64,000 bases of DNA, taken from assembly GCA_964291335.2 (NCBI GenBank), contig OZ219748.1:1302001-1366000 (forward strand), read 5' to 3'. Below, one piece after another: positions 45,696 to 53,846 of this stretch. The notes under the pieces are model-generated. The model was not told the origin of the DNA. It did not search any database and saw only the letters and a list, made by a program, of their open reading frames with translations. The position numbers and the translations under genes were made by a program. The DNA comes from G964291335 sp964291335 (GTDB lineage: Bacteria > Chloroflexota > Dehalococcoidia > Lucifugimonadales > UBA3495). Position 1 is the first letter of the stretch, and each line of letters opens with the position of its first letter.

Positions 45696-47171
45696 ATGGT
45701 AGCAGCAGCCCCCCATCGCAATTACATCGGCGGCCAATGGGTCGAGTCCGCCTCCGGTCGTACCTACCCGATTGCCAACCCGGCGCACAAAGGCTTGGAG
45801 CTGGGCCGGTGCCAAACTTCCACGCCCGAGGATGCGCTGCAAGCAGTTGCGGCGGCCCGGGCGGCGCTGCCCGGTTGGGCGGATACGCCGGCGCCGGCCC
45901 GGGCCCAGGTTCTGTTCCGGGCCCTGGAAATTATGGGCCGCCGCAGCGATGAACTGGCCCGCACCATTACCGAGGAGGAAGGTAAACCCCTGGCCGACGC
46001 CCGGGGCGAGGTGCGCCGGGCGATGAACATCATCGAGTACGCCGCTGGCGAGGGCCGGCGTCTGTTTGGCTATACCACCCCCTCGGAACTGCCCGGCACC
46101 GTGGCCTACACCGTGCGCCGGCCCCTGGGCGTGGTGGCGATTATTACCCCCTGGAACTTTCCCGTCGCCATACCGGCCTGGAAAATGGCCCCGGCCCTCA
46201 TCTGCGGCAATACCATCGTCTTCAAGCCGGCTTCCATCACCCCGCTCAGCGCCGTCAAGCTGACCGAAATCTTTGCGGAAGCCGGCCTGCCGCCCGGCGT
46301 GCTGAACCTGATTACCGGGCCCGGCGGGTCGGTGGGCAATACCCTGGTAGAAAGCCCGGCGGTACAGGGCATCTCTTTCACCGGCTCCACGGAAATCGGC
46401 GCCGGCATCTATGCGGAAGGGGCCCGGCGGCTGAAGAAGGTGCAGTGCGAAATGGGCGGCAAGAACGCCGTAATTCTGCTGGCCGACGCCGACCTGGACC
46501 AGGCTTTGGACGGCATTGTGCAGGGGGCTTTCGGCTCTACCGGGCAGCGCTGCACCGCCACCAGTCGGGTGATTGTGGAGGAGGGCGTTTATGACGCCTT
46601 TATAGCGCAGCTGGTGGAGCGTACCGCTCAGCTTAAGGTGGGCGACGGCATGGCCCCGGATACCGACGTCAGCCCCCTGGCCAGTCAGTCGCAGTTGGCT
46701 GCGGTGCTCGATTACATTGGCATCGGCGCTGAAGAAGGGGCCCGGCTGGTCTGCGGCGGCCATGCCTTGACCGGCGGCGAGTTCGACCAGGGCTACTATG
46801 TGGCGCCGACCATTTTTACCGACGTTTCGCCGGATATGCGAATTGCCCAGGAGGAGATTTTCGGCCCGGTGCTGACGGTGTTCAAGGCCGGAGACCTGGA
46901 CGAAGCGGTGGCAATTTCCAACAGCGTCAAGTTTGGTTTGTCCTCCTCCGTTTACACCCGCGACCTGCCCCGGGCCTACCGCTATATCAATACGGTGGAA
47001 GCGGGAATGGTGCACGTCAATGCCTCCACCCTGGGCGGCGAGGTGCATCTGCCCTTTGGCGGCTTGAAGGCGTCGGGGGTGGGCCAGCGGGAGCAGGGCG
47101 TGGCCGCGGTGGACTTTTTCAGCGAGGTTATCACCGTTTACATCGATTATACCGACGCCCGGCATACCTAG
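45696..47171 (+). CDS. Aldehyde dehydrogenase (NAD(P)-dependent)
   Basis: A 491-aa ALDH. NAD loop ITPWNFPVAIPAWK, FTGSTEIG, general base Glu in CEMGGKNAV, nucleophile Cys in STGQRCTATS, and EEIFGPVLTVFK near the C-terminus. It resembles the KGSADH/2,5-dioxovalerate or succinate-semialdehyde branch; the substrate cannot be fixed. GAGG lies 7 bases before ATG 45696. No obvious operon partner. Confidence 0.9.
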   Translation: MVAAAPHRNYIGGQWVESASGRTYPIANPAHKGLELGRCQTSTPEDALQAVAAARAALPGWADTPAPARAQVLFRALEIMGRRSDELARTITEEEGKPLADARGEVRRAMNIIEYAAGEGRRLFGYTTPSELPGTVAYTVRRPLGVVAIITPWNFPVAIPAWKMAPALICGNTIVFKPASITPLSAVKLTEIFAEAGLPPGVLNLITGPGGSVGNTLVESPAVQGISFTGSTEIGAGIYAEGARRLKKVQCEMGGKNAVILLADADLDQALDGIVQGAFGSTGQRCTATSRVIVEEGVYDAFIAQLVERTAQLKVGDGMAPDTDVSPLASQSQLAAVLDYIGIGAEEGARLVCGGHALTGGEFDQGYYVAPTIFTDVSPDMRIAQEEIFGPVLTVFKAGDLDEAVAISNSVKFGLSSSVYTRDLPRAYRYINTVEAGMVHVNASTLGGEVHLPFGGLKASGVGQREQGVAAVDFFSEVITVYIDYTDARHT

Positions 47172-47635
47172 TCCCGGTTCATCTAGCGCCAGGGTTCCCC
47201 GGCCTGGTTCGCCGGGCGATAGCCGGGGTGAGCCTGCCGGCCCCGGCTTTGGGCAGGACGGCCTGCGGGCCGCGTCCCCAGGGACGAAATAAGGGATACA
47301 CTCGTTGCCTGGAGCGAGGCGCCGGAGCGCGCTGCCGCCGCATGGATAACCGCCCGATTGCCATTGCCGCGGGGGAACTATGGCCGGCCCTGACGGCGAT
47401 ACCCGGGGCGGCGCCAACCCGGTAGTGAGCCGGCATGCGCCCCGTCCGGTTGGTCGGCAGCGGCAATACTGGCCGCCGACGGCGAGGCCGGTAGGTGCCG
47501 GCCGGCAATCGGTGGGCTGCTCGCCCATCGTCGCTGTGCTGCCCGGCGCCCTGCCGGATATTGGGCCGGCGCCGGAACCGGCCCGGTCGTCTCTGGCGCG
47601 CCTGGGCCGGGCGACCGCTTTGAGAAGGGAATAGC
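47172..47635. other. Intergenic region, no supported gene
   Basis: 464 bp between the aldehyde dehydrogenase and the LRR lipoprotein. Frames are open on several strands because of the GC content, but none has a ribosome site plus a recognisable protein. Confidence 0.4.
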
Positions 47636-48703
47636 ATGCCAAAAAGCAAGGTTGTTTGTGCCGTAATTGCCCTGACCGGCCTGCTGCTTTGGCTTTCCCT
47701 GACCGGCTGCCGGACGCTGCTTCCGACCGGGGATAACCCGGTCAGCGGCGGCGCCAGCCCGGTTTTTGAGCCGTCAGGCAATACAAATACAACGCCTGAC
47801 GCTGCGGAAAATGCCCCTGAACCGCCAAAGCCGGCCGACACCGGCAATATTTGCGCCCGAAACCCCGATGTGCAGCGAGCCATTCTAGCCGCCTTGAACA
47901 GCTCCTCTTGCCGGCTGACTACCGGGCCGGAGCTTTTCCGCATGCAGGAAATGGAAGTTGCGACCGACACGCTGGACGCCGGCGCGCTCAATGGCCTGGT
48001 TAGCCTGGAAACCCTGATTGTGAACGCCGCCAGGGTGGAAAACGGCGCGCTTGATGGCCTGGTAAGCCTGGAACACCTGGAAATGACCCTGACAGAACCG
48101 CCGCCTGATGGCGTCTTCCGGGATTCAGCCAGGCTGAAGGTACTGCTGATCAACCTGGAATACGCCGACCCCTTCGAATGGACTGTCAACAGGGACACAA
48201 TGGCCGGCATGCCGCGCCTGGCAAGCCTGAGCATACATGCTGGCAGCACGTATGCCGACCGGCGCAAAAAGCAGCGGATTCACCTGGCCGACAATGCCTT
48301 TGAGGCAACGCCGAAACTCAACGCCCTCCATATATCCGCCGATGCAATAGCGCCCGGCGCGCTGCGCCCACTAACGGAGTTAACGGAATTGTCAATCAGC
48401 AGCAGCGGAGAGCCGGACGACCCCCGCCCGCTTTTCCTGGACGGCAACCCCGGGTTGACTTCGGTATCGATTGGCGGCTTCACCCCAATTCATTTCGCCA
48501 GCTACGCTTCACTTTGCCGGCTGCGCCATGACGGTTTTGGCGGGGACGGCGCATATGTGAACGGCAGCCCGGCTGCGGTAATCCGCAGCGATGGCTACGA
48601 CCCCACGATTTGCCATATTGGTATTGGCGTACCTTTGGACGAATACGGCAATAACTACCCGGAAGAGGTGGCCGCTATCGGGTATCGAGGAAACCGCGAG
48701 TGA
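47636..48703 (+). CDS. Leucine-rich-repeat lipoprotein
   Basis: A 355-aa lipoprotein with lipobox LSLTGC (Cys25). A Pro/Ser-rich spacer is followed by a start motif ICARNPDVQRAILAAL and 20-25-residue repeats (GALNGLVSLETLIVNAARV, GALDGLVSLEHLEMTL, ATPKLNALHISADAI, PLTELTELSIS), a BspA-like LRR solenoid with a C-terminal cap. It is probably an external binding protein. AAGG upstream of ATG 47636. An 84-bp minisatellite begins 21 bp after its stop. Confidence 0.8.
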   Translation: MPKSKVVCAVIALTGLLLWLSLTGCRTLLPTGDNPVSGGASPVFEPSGNTNTTPDAAENAPEPPKPADTGNICARNPDVQRAILAALNSSSCRLTTGPELFRMQEMEVATDTLDAGALNGLVSLETLIVNAARVENGALDGLVSLEHLEMTLTEPPPDGVFRDSARLKVLLINLEYADPFEWTVNRDTMAGMPRLASLSIHAGSTYADRRKKQRIHLADNAFEATPKLNALHISADAIAPGALRPLTELTELSISSSGEPDDPRPLFLDGNPGLTSVSIGGFTPIHFASYASLCRLRHDGFGGDGAYVNGSPAAVIRSDGYDPTICHIGIGVPLDEYGNNYPEEVAAIGYRGNRE

Positions 48704-48723
48704 CCGGACAAGCTGCCCCTGGC

Positions 48724-49100
48724 GGATAGAGGCAGGTACGGCAAACCGGCGGATACTCTTGCCGCCTGGCTTTGAGGAACGCTTTGACCGGGCTGGCGGA
48801 TAGAGACGGATAGAGGCAGGTACGGCAAACCGGCGGATACTCTTGCCGCCTGACTTTGAGGAACGCTTTGACCGGGCTGGCGGATAGAGACGGATAGAGG
48901 CAGGTACGGCAACCCGGCGGATACTCTTGCCGCCTGGCTTTGAGGAACGCTTTGACCGGGCTGGCGGATAGAGACGGATAGAAGCAGGTACGGCAACCCG
49001 GCGGATACTCTTGCCGCCTGGCTTTGAGGAACGCTTTGACCGGGCTGGCGGATAGAGACGGATAGAGGCAGGTACGGCAACCCGGCGGATACCCATCCAG
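48724..49100. repeat. 84-bp minisatellite, about 4.5 copies
   Basis: The unit start ggatagaggcaggtacggca occurs at 48724, 48808, 48892, 48976 (with one change) and 49060, exactly 84 bp apart, with a few substitutions. Since 84 is divisible by three, all minus-strand frames through it are open; I do not regard them as genes. Confidence 0.9.
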
Positions 49101-49317
49101 GGCCAGCCGAACCACCGCCGCATTGCCCAGCCCCAGATTCCGGCCGGGGGAAGCCTTGCCCAGCCTGAAAGCGGGCCGCTCCAGGCAGGAGCAAGCCCGG
49201 CGCAATGGGCCGGCCGGCGCCGGCCGGTATGGCCGCCGGTTATGGCGCGCATTGGCCCCCGGTCGGCCCCGCCTTTTGCCGTTGCTGCGGCAGGGGCGCC
49301 GCTTGCTGCCCGGCCGG

Positions 49318-50589
49318 CTACCCGGCCCCCAGGGCGCCGGCAGCCCGCCAGCGGCTTATTTCCTGGTCGCTGCAGCCCAGTTCCCGCAGGATTTCCCCCG
49401 TGTGCTGCCCCAAAGCCGGCGGCGGCGCGGCGGTCAGCGGGGTTTCGCTGAAGTGCGCCAGAGGGCCAACCATGCGCACCGGGCCGGCATCTTGATGTTC
49501 CAGTTCCGCCACCAGCCGGTTGGCCTGCACCTGGGCATCGTCAAACACCTCTTCGATGAAGCGCACCGGGCCGGCAGGAATGCCCCGTTCATCCAGCAAA
49601 GCCAGCCACTCGGCCAGCGGCCGCTGGCGGAACACCGCCTCGGCCTGCTGCATTAACCGGTCGCCAAAGGCCGCCGCCTCTGCTGACTGCGGGTCATAAC
49701 CCGGGTCAAAGCGAATGTCGGTCAGGCCCAGCAAACCCAGCAGCCGACGGCGCAGCGGGTCGCTGAGACAGCCGACGGAAATTACGCCGTCGGCGGTCTG
49801 GTAAGTGCGGTAGTAAATGTTCCCCGGCGCAACCGGGTGGTCCGCCTCGTAAACCTGAAGCAGGTCGGCGTAGGGCAGGCCGGCCTGCCGCAGGGCCGCC
49901 AGGGCGGCCAGCGTGTCCGACTGTTTCGCCCGGTCCAAAGCGGTTACTTCAACAAAGCGCATACCCAGCAGGGCCAGGGCCAGCCCCAGCAGGGTGGTTT
50001 CCACCTTTTGCCCCCGCCCGGTACGTTCCCGGTGGTAAAGCGCAGCGCAAACGCACCAGGCCAGACAGAGCCCGGCGGCAGTGTCCACCAGGGGCGACGC
50101 TACTATATGCTGGGGCGTGCCGTTAAGCAGCTTGCCTTCAGCGGTCATCAGCCCCGACATGGCCTGCAGAATCAGGTCGTAGCCGGGGCGGTGCGCGTCC
50201 GGCCCCCGCCGGCCAAAGGCGGTGTTCTCGCAGTAAACCAGCCGGGGGTTGAGGGCGGACAGGGATTCGTAGTCAACGCCCAGCCTGGCCGCCACATCGG
50301 GCCGGTAATTGACCAGAGCCGCGTCCATCCGGGGGATGAGCCGGGCCAGAATGGGGCGGGACGCTTCGGCGGTCAGGTCCAGGGTCAGGCTGCGCTTGCC
50401 GCGGTTGTATGCGATGAAGGGGCGGCTTTCCGTAGGGCTGAAGGCCTGGGCGCCGCGCCAGGGGTCTCCCCAGGGCGGTTCCACCTTTATTACCTGGGCC
50501 CCCATGTCGGCAAGAAGCATCCCGGCAAAAGGGCCGGCGATAATTTCAGTAAACTCCACCACCTGCACGCCGTCAAGAGGGCCAGGCAT
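49318..50589 (-). CDS. CaiB/BaiF (class III) CoA-transferase
   Basis: A 423-aa interlocked-fold CoA-transferase: LDGVQVVEFTEIIAGPFAGM, GAQVIKVEPPWGDP, NRGKRSLTLDL, GYDLILQAMSGLMTAEG (region of the catalytic Asp), ASPLVDTAAGLC, and GQHTGEILRELGCS at the C-terminus. It transfers CoA between carboxylic acids; acceptor unknown. GGAGG 6 bases before ATG 50589. It is divergent from the zinc-ribbon gene cluster at 50743. Confidence 0.9.
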   Translation of the reverse strand: MPGPLDGVQVVEFTEIIAGPFAGMLLADMGAQVIKVEPPWGDPWRGAQAFSPTESRPFIAYNRGKRSLTLDLTAEASRPILARLIPRMDAALVNYRPDVAARLGVDYESLSALNPRLVYCENTAFGRRGPDAHRPGYDLILQAMSGLMTAEGKLLNGTPQHIVASPLVDTAAGLCLAWCVCAALYHRERTGRGQKVETTLLGLALALLGMRFVEVTALDRAKQSDTLAALAALRQAGLPYADLLQVYEADHPVAPGNIYYRTYQTADGVISVGCLSDPLRRRLLGLLGLTDIRFDPGYDPQSAEAAAFGDRLMQQAEAVFRQRPLAEWLALLDERGIPAGPVRFIEEVFDDAQVQANRLVAELEHQDAGPVRMVGPLAHFSETPLTAAPPPALGQHTGEILRELGCSDQEISRWRAAGALGAG

Positions 50590-50742
50590 AAGAAACCTCC
50601 GAAGCCGGTAATGGCAGCATTCTACCCCTTTTGCGCCCTTCCTGTCCTGACCGGGCCGGTTGACCGGCAGGACTTGACAGCCGGTTATCCGCAGATAATA
50701 ATAAGAACAATAGTTCTACACAATGAAACCAAAGGAGGCCCA

Positions 50743-51084
50743 GTGGAACTTTACCGACTGAAGGCTTGCCGCCGGTGCGGCGGCGACCTGGCGCAGGATG
50801 ATGGGGACTGGATTTGTTTGCAATGCGGCGCCTATTGCTACGTTGGCATCTACCCGGCGGCGATACGCTCCCTGGGCTGCCCGCCGGAAGAGGTGGACTG
50901 GCGGCCCGATGCTGAACCGCCCTTGCCGGCCCGGCTGCCGGCCCGGCGCCCGGCCCGGAAAGAGGCAATGTCCCGGACGCCCCGGCCGGCAGCCAGGCAT
51001 TGCCCGGCCCGATACGCCGCCGTCAGCGGGGCCGCGGCGGCGGAGCCCGCGGCGGCCAAGTCCTTTCCGGCAGCGGCATTATGA
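50743..51084 (+). CDS. Small zinc-ribbon protein
   Basis: A 113-aa protein with an N-terminal zinc ribbon (Cys9/Cys12 and Cys25/Cys28: ACRRCGG, ICLQCGA). The rest is low-complexity and rich in Pro, Arg and Ala. GTG 50743 is chosen: AAAGGAGG directly precedes it. The stop overlaps the next ATG (ATGA, 51081-51084), so it is coupled to the RuvC-like gene. It could be a nucleic-acid-binding partner of that protein. Confidence 0.65.
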   Translation: MELYRLKACRRCGGDLAQDDGDWICLQCGAYCYVGIYPAAIRSLGCPPEEVDWRPDAEPPLPARLPARRPARKEAMSRTPRPAARHCPARYAAVSGAAAAEPAAAKSFPAAAL

Positions 51085-51614
51085 CCAGCCCGGACTTGAC
51101 CGCCCGGCCGCCGGCCCGGGAAACGCCGGCGGCGGAACCGACCTTGCTGGCGCTGGATGCCGGCGTCTGGGAGACGGGGTGGGCTATCTACCGCGGCCGG
51201 GCCGCCGGGGAGACCGGCGCCATCAGGCTGCCCCGCGGCCGCCGTCTGTACGCATCCGAGCGGGTGGCCCACCTGGTCGGCAGCCTGGATTGCCTGGTTG
51301 TCCGTTGGCGGCCAACGGTGGTAGCCTATGGGCAGCCTTCAGGAATCCGCTGGCCGGCGCCGGCGCTGGAACTGCTGGACGCAGCGCTGATGCACTGGTC
51401 GGCGCGCCACCGGCTGCCCCTTTACACCTATGCGGCGCAGGACGTGCGCGACGCCCTGGCCCGCCGTACCCACGTCCCGCCGGACCAGCTGGCTTTTGCG
51501 GTAATGCTTCGGCTGGGGCTGATTGGCGCCCGCAAAAGCACCCGGGAATGGGATGCCCTGGCCGTGGGGTACTACCACCTTTGGAGTACCCGCCGGCAGC
51601 TCCCGCAGCAATAG
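51081..51614 (+). CDS. RuvC/RNase H-fold protein of unknown function
   Basis: A 177-aa protein with a RuvC-like outline. Strand 1 is LLALDAGVWETGWAIYRG (Asp), a central strand is VVAYGQPSG where RuvC has its catalytic Glu, and EWDALAVGYYHL at the end resembles the RuvC terminal Asp helix. The apparent loss of the Glu may mean altered or no nuclease activity. The start overlaps the zinc-ribbon gene's stop. It is not the housekeeping ruvC, as no ruvA or ruvB is nearby. Confidence 0.55.
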   Translation: MTSPDLTARPPARETPAAEPTLLALDAGVWETGWAIYRGRAAGETGAIRLPRGRRLYASERVAHLVGSLDCLVVRWRPTVVAYGQPSGIRWPAPALELLDAALMHWSARHRLPLYTYAAQDVRDALARRTHVPPDQLAFAVMLRLGLIGARKSTREWDALAVGYYHLWSTRRQLPQQ

Positions 51615-51680
51615 ACGCCGAAACGCCGGGTTGGCTGCCGCCGGCGTCCGGAACCCCTGACCGCCGGCAGTTGCAGTATG

Positions 51681-51686
51681 TATAAT
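51681..51686 (+). promoter_or_regulatory. Putative -10 before the DUF3467-like gene
   Basis: TATAAT preceded by TG, about 30 bp before ATG 51715; no good -35 is seen. Confidence 0.35.
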
Positions 51687-51714
51687 AGGGCGGCGGAACT
51701 GAAACGGAGAGGTC

Positions 51715-52083
51715 ATGCTCATGCCCATCATACAGCGCCCCTATGTGCCTCCGGAAGACCAGGCGCCCCAGGAGGATAACTACGTGAACCCTGGCGACAC
51801 GCAGCAGGAAGCCGACCCGTCCGGGGCCCCGATTACCTTCTATTGCGACTCTATGCACATCTACAGCAGCCTGTATTCCGCCGTCCTTTTCTTCGGGGAA
51901 CAGATGGAGGAACGAGAGCCGATTCTGCGGGCCCGCATTAAGGTAAGCCCCCAGATGCTCAAGGCTTTTGCCCTGCTGGCCGGCAAGCACGTTCGCGAGT
52001 ACGAAGAGGCGGTTGGCCCCATTGTCCTGCCCGAACAGGTTTACCATGCCTGGGACATTTCCCCGGAACATCGCCAGGGTTAA
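51715..52083 (+). CDS. DUF3467-like protein
   Basis: A 122-aa soluble protein matching the DUF3467 outline: ITFYCDSMHIYSSLYSAVLFFG, LRARIKVSPQMLKAFALLAG, and YEEAVGPIVLPEQV at the end. Function unknown. GGAGAGG lies before ATG 51715 (ATG 51721 is also possible). Same strand as the 177-aa RuvC-like gene and the following hypothetical. Confidence 0.7.
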   Translation: MLMPIIQRPYVPPEDQAPQEDNYVNPGDTQQEADPSGAPITFYCDSMHIYSSLYSAVLFFGEQMEEREPILRARIKVSPQMLKAFALLAGKHVREYEEAVGPIVLPEQVYHAWDISPEHRQG

Positions 52084-52254
52084 AGTAGGGCCGGGACTGC
52101 ATTCAGCGGCCGGCCGTTCCCGGCGGGAACCGGCCGGCTGAGGCAGCGCTGCCCCAGCTGCCGCCCCGAAGTTCGCCGCCGGGTGAACCGGCCGGGGCTG
52201 CCCCGGCCAACAAGCCGGCGGCGCGCTGCCTGGTTGACGGATAGCGAGGTGTTT

Positions 52255-52812
52255 ATGGTTGGTCCGGAATCAAGCCCGCGGAAACCCGAACCGGAACCGG
52301 CAAGCGCCGGGCCGCCGTCCCGCCGCCCGCCGCGGTCGGATGATGCCTGCCCGGTAGCGGTGGAACCAGGGGTGGATACCGCCACCCCGGAGGGCTGGAA
52401 CTGGCGGATTGTAAGTTCCAGTCAACCCAACGCCGCCACCTTTCACCTTAACCACAGCGACGTAACCCGGGTGAAGGTGGATGTGCTGCGCACGGCGGAT
52501 TCCCCGCCGGAAGCCCCGTTTGTGGTAGCCAGGGATATACCCATCATCATCATCGACAGCCTGGACCAGTATTGGGCCGGCGAATCGCGTACCCGGCTTC
52601 CCCTGCAGGGGCTGCGGGTGCCGGTGGCGGCGGATACCGAGGCGGAGGCCCGGCAGAAGCTGGCGGCGGACCTGGCGGCGCAATTAAGGCTGCTGCTGCT
52701 GCTTTCCGCTTCCCGACCGGGAAAGCTGGCCCCGGAACTGCAAGCCAACCTGCTGTACCTGAGCTCCGTCCTGGAAACCCGCAGCAGCCTGGAGGCTCGC
52801 GGCAGCCCTTGA
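52255..52812 (+). CDS. Hypothetical protein, 185 aa
   Basis: A disordered Pro-rich N-terminus (about 45 residues) is followed by a compact domain (WNWRIVSSSQPNAATFHLNH, VDVLRTADSPPEAPFVVARD, IPIIIIDSLDQYW) and a helical tail with LAAQLRLLLLLSASRPGKL. GAGG is 5 bases before ATG 52255. I do not recognise the family. Its position suggests co-expression with the DUF3467-like gene. Confidence 0.6.
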   Translation: MVGPESSPRKPEPEPASAGPPSRRPPRSDDACPVAVEPGVDTATPEGWNWRIVSSSQPNAATFHLNHSDVTRVKVDVLRTADSPPEAPFVVARDIPIIIIDSLDQYWAGESRTRLPLQGLRVPVAADTEAEARQKLAADLAAQLRLLLLLSASRPGKLAPELQANLLYLSSVLETRSSLEARGSP

Positions 52813-52865
52813 CCGGATTACCGGGCGCCGCCAGCCCCCTTCGACGCCCCGGAAGCGGCGCTGCG

Positions 52866-53795
52866 CTAACCGCCGGCGCCGGCTTCGCGCAGACTGGCGG
52901 CGCTCTGCGCAATAGCCTCCCGCGCCTGATCCACCGCCGCCGACATACCGTAAAAGCCGTGAATCATCCCGTCGTAGCGGATGGCGGCAACCGGAACGCC
53001 GGCCGCTTGCAGCCGCCGTCCGTAGGCTTCCCCCTCATCGCGCAAGGGGTCAAACTCGGCGGTTATAACCAGGGCCGGCGGCAATCCGCTCAAGTCTGCC
53101 GCCCGCATGGGGGCCGCATAAGGGTTGGCGGCGTCGGCATCGCTGCCCAGATAATGCTTCCAGTACCAGATCATCCCCGCCCGGCTCAACTGGTAACCCT
53201 CGGCGTTCTCCAGGTACGAAGCCGTATCGAAGTTGCGCTCGGTAACCGGGTAAACCAGCAGCTGGAATACCAGAGGGCAGCCGCCCCGGTCCCGGGACAT
53301 CAAAGCGGTAACCGCCGCCAGGTTGCCGCCGGCGCTGTCGCCGCCCACGGAAACACGGTCAGCGTTCACGTTGCGGGCGGCAGCGTTAGCCGCCAGCCAC
53401 TGGGTAGCGGCATAGCAATCCTCGGCGGCGCCGGGAAACCGGGTATCCGGGGCCAGCCGGTAGTCAACCGACATGACCACGCAGCCGGCCTGGTCGCACA
53501 GGTGGCGGGCAGTACCGTCGGCGGAATCCAGGTCGCCGACCACCCAACCGCCGCCGTGGAACCAGGCCAGGCCCGGAAAGGGGCCGGAACCCGGGGGGGT
53601 ATAAATGCGCACCGGCAGTTCTCCGGCAGGGCCGGGGATGGTTCGGTCTTCCACCCGGGCCACCGCCGGGCCGGGCGCGCGGGGGCGCCGCCGCCCATTG
53701 GCCCGCGCTTCTTCCGGCGTAACCTCGTGGTTGGCCGGCAGCCCCAGGGCGGCCATGTTTTCCATAACCGTTATCACTTGAGGGTCAAGGGGCAT
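52866..53795 (-). CDS. Alpha/beta hydrolase, hormone-sensitive lipase family
   Basis: A 309-aa esterase with the oxyanion-hole motif HGGGWVVGD, nucleophile GDSAGGN, acid in EFDPLRDEG and His in GMIHGFYGM: a complete HSL (bacterial class IV) triad. It probably acts on short acyl esters. It lies 51 bp after gcvPB on the same strand, so it may be read through from the gcv operon, though functionally unrelated. GGAGGAG precedes the ATG. Confidence 0.92.
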   Translation of the reverse strand: MPLDPQVITVMENMAALGLPANHEVTPEEARANGRRRPRAPGPAVARVEDRTIPGPAGELPVRIYTPPGSGPFPGLAWFHGGGWVVGDLDSADGTARHLCDQAGCVVMSVDYRLAPDTRFPGAAEDCYAATQWLAANAAARNVNADRVSVGGDSAGGNLAAVTALMSRDRGGCPLVFQLLVYPVTERNFDTASYLENAEGYQLSRAGMIWYWKHYLGSDADAANPYAAPMRAADLSGLPPALVITAEFDPLRDEGEAYGRRLQAAGVPVAAIRYDGMIHGFYGMSAAVDQAREAIAQSAASLREAGAGG

Positions 53796-53846
53796 TTTAC
53801 TCCTCCTGCCGGGGCAGCCCGTCCTTTGCGCCGGCGCCGGCCGGCT

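Noticed and set aside
45606..47642. 678-aa minus-strand frame
   Set aside because: It lies opposite the aldehyde dehydrogenase, whose motifs are complete. The minus frame shows no recognisable protein and is a GC-driven shadow.
48724..49100. CRISPR-like array
   Set aside because: The full 84-bp period is conserved, with no unique spacers between short repeats, and no cas genes are nearby.
48509..49252. Minus-strand frames through the 84-bp repeats
   Set aside because: Because 84 is divisible by three, several minus frames are open at once; none has a credible start or composition, and the repeat is better described as noncoding.
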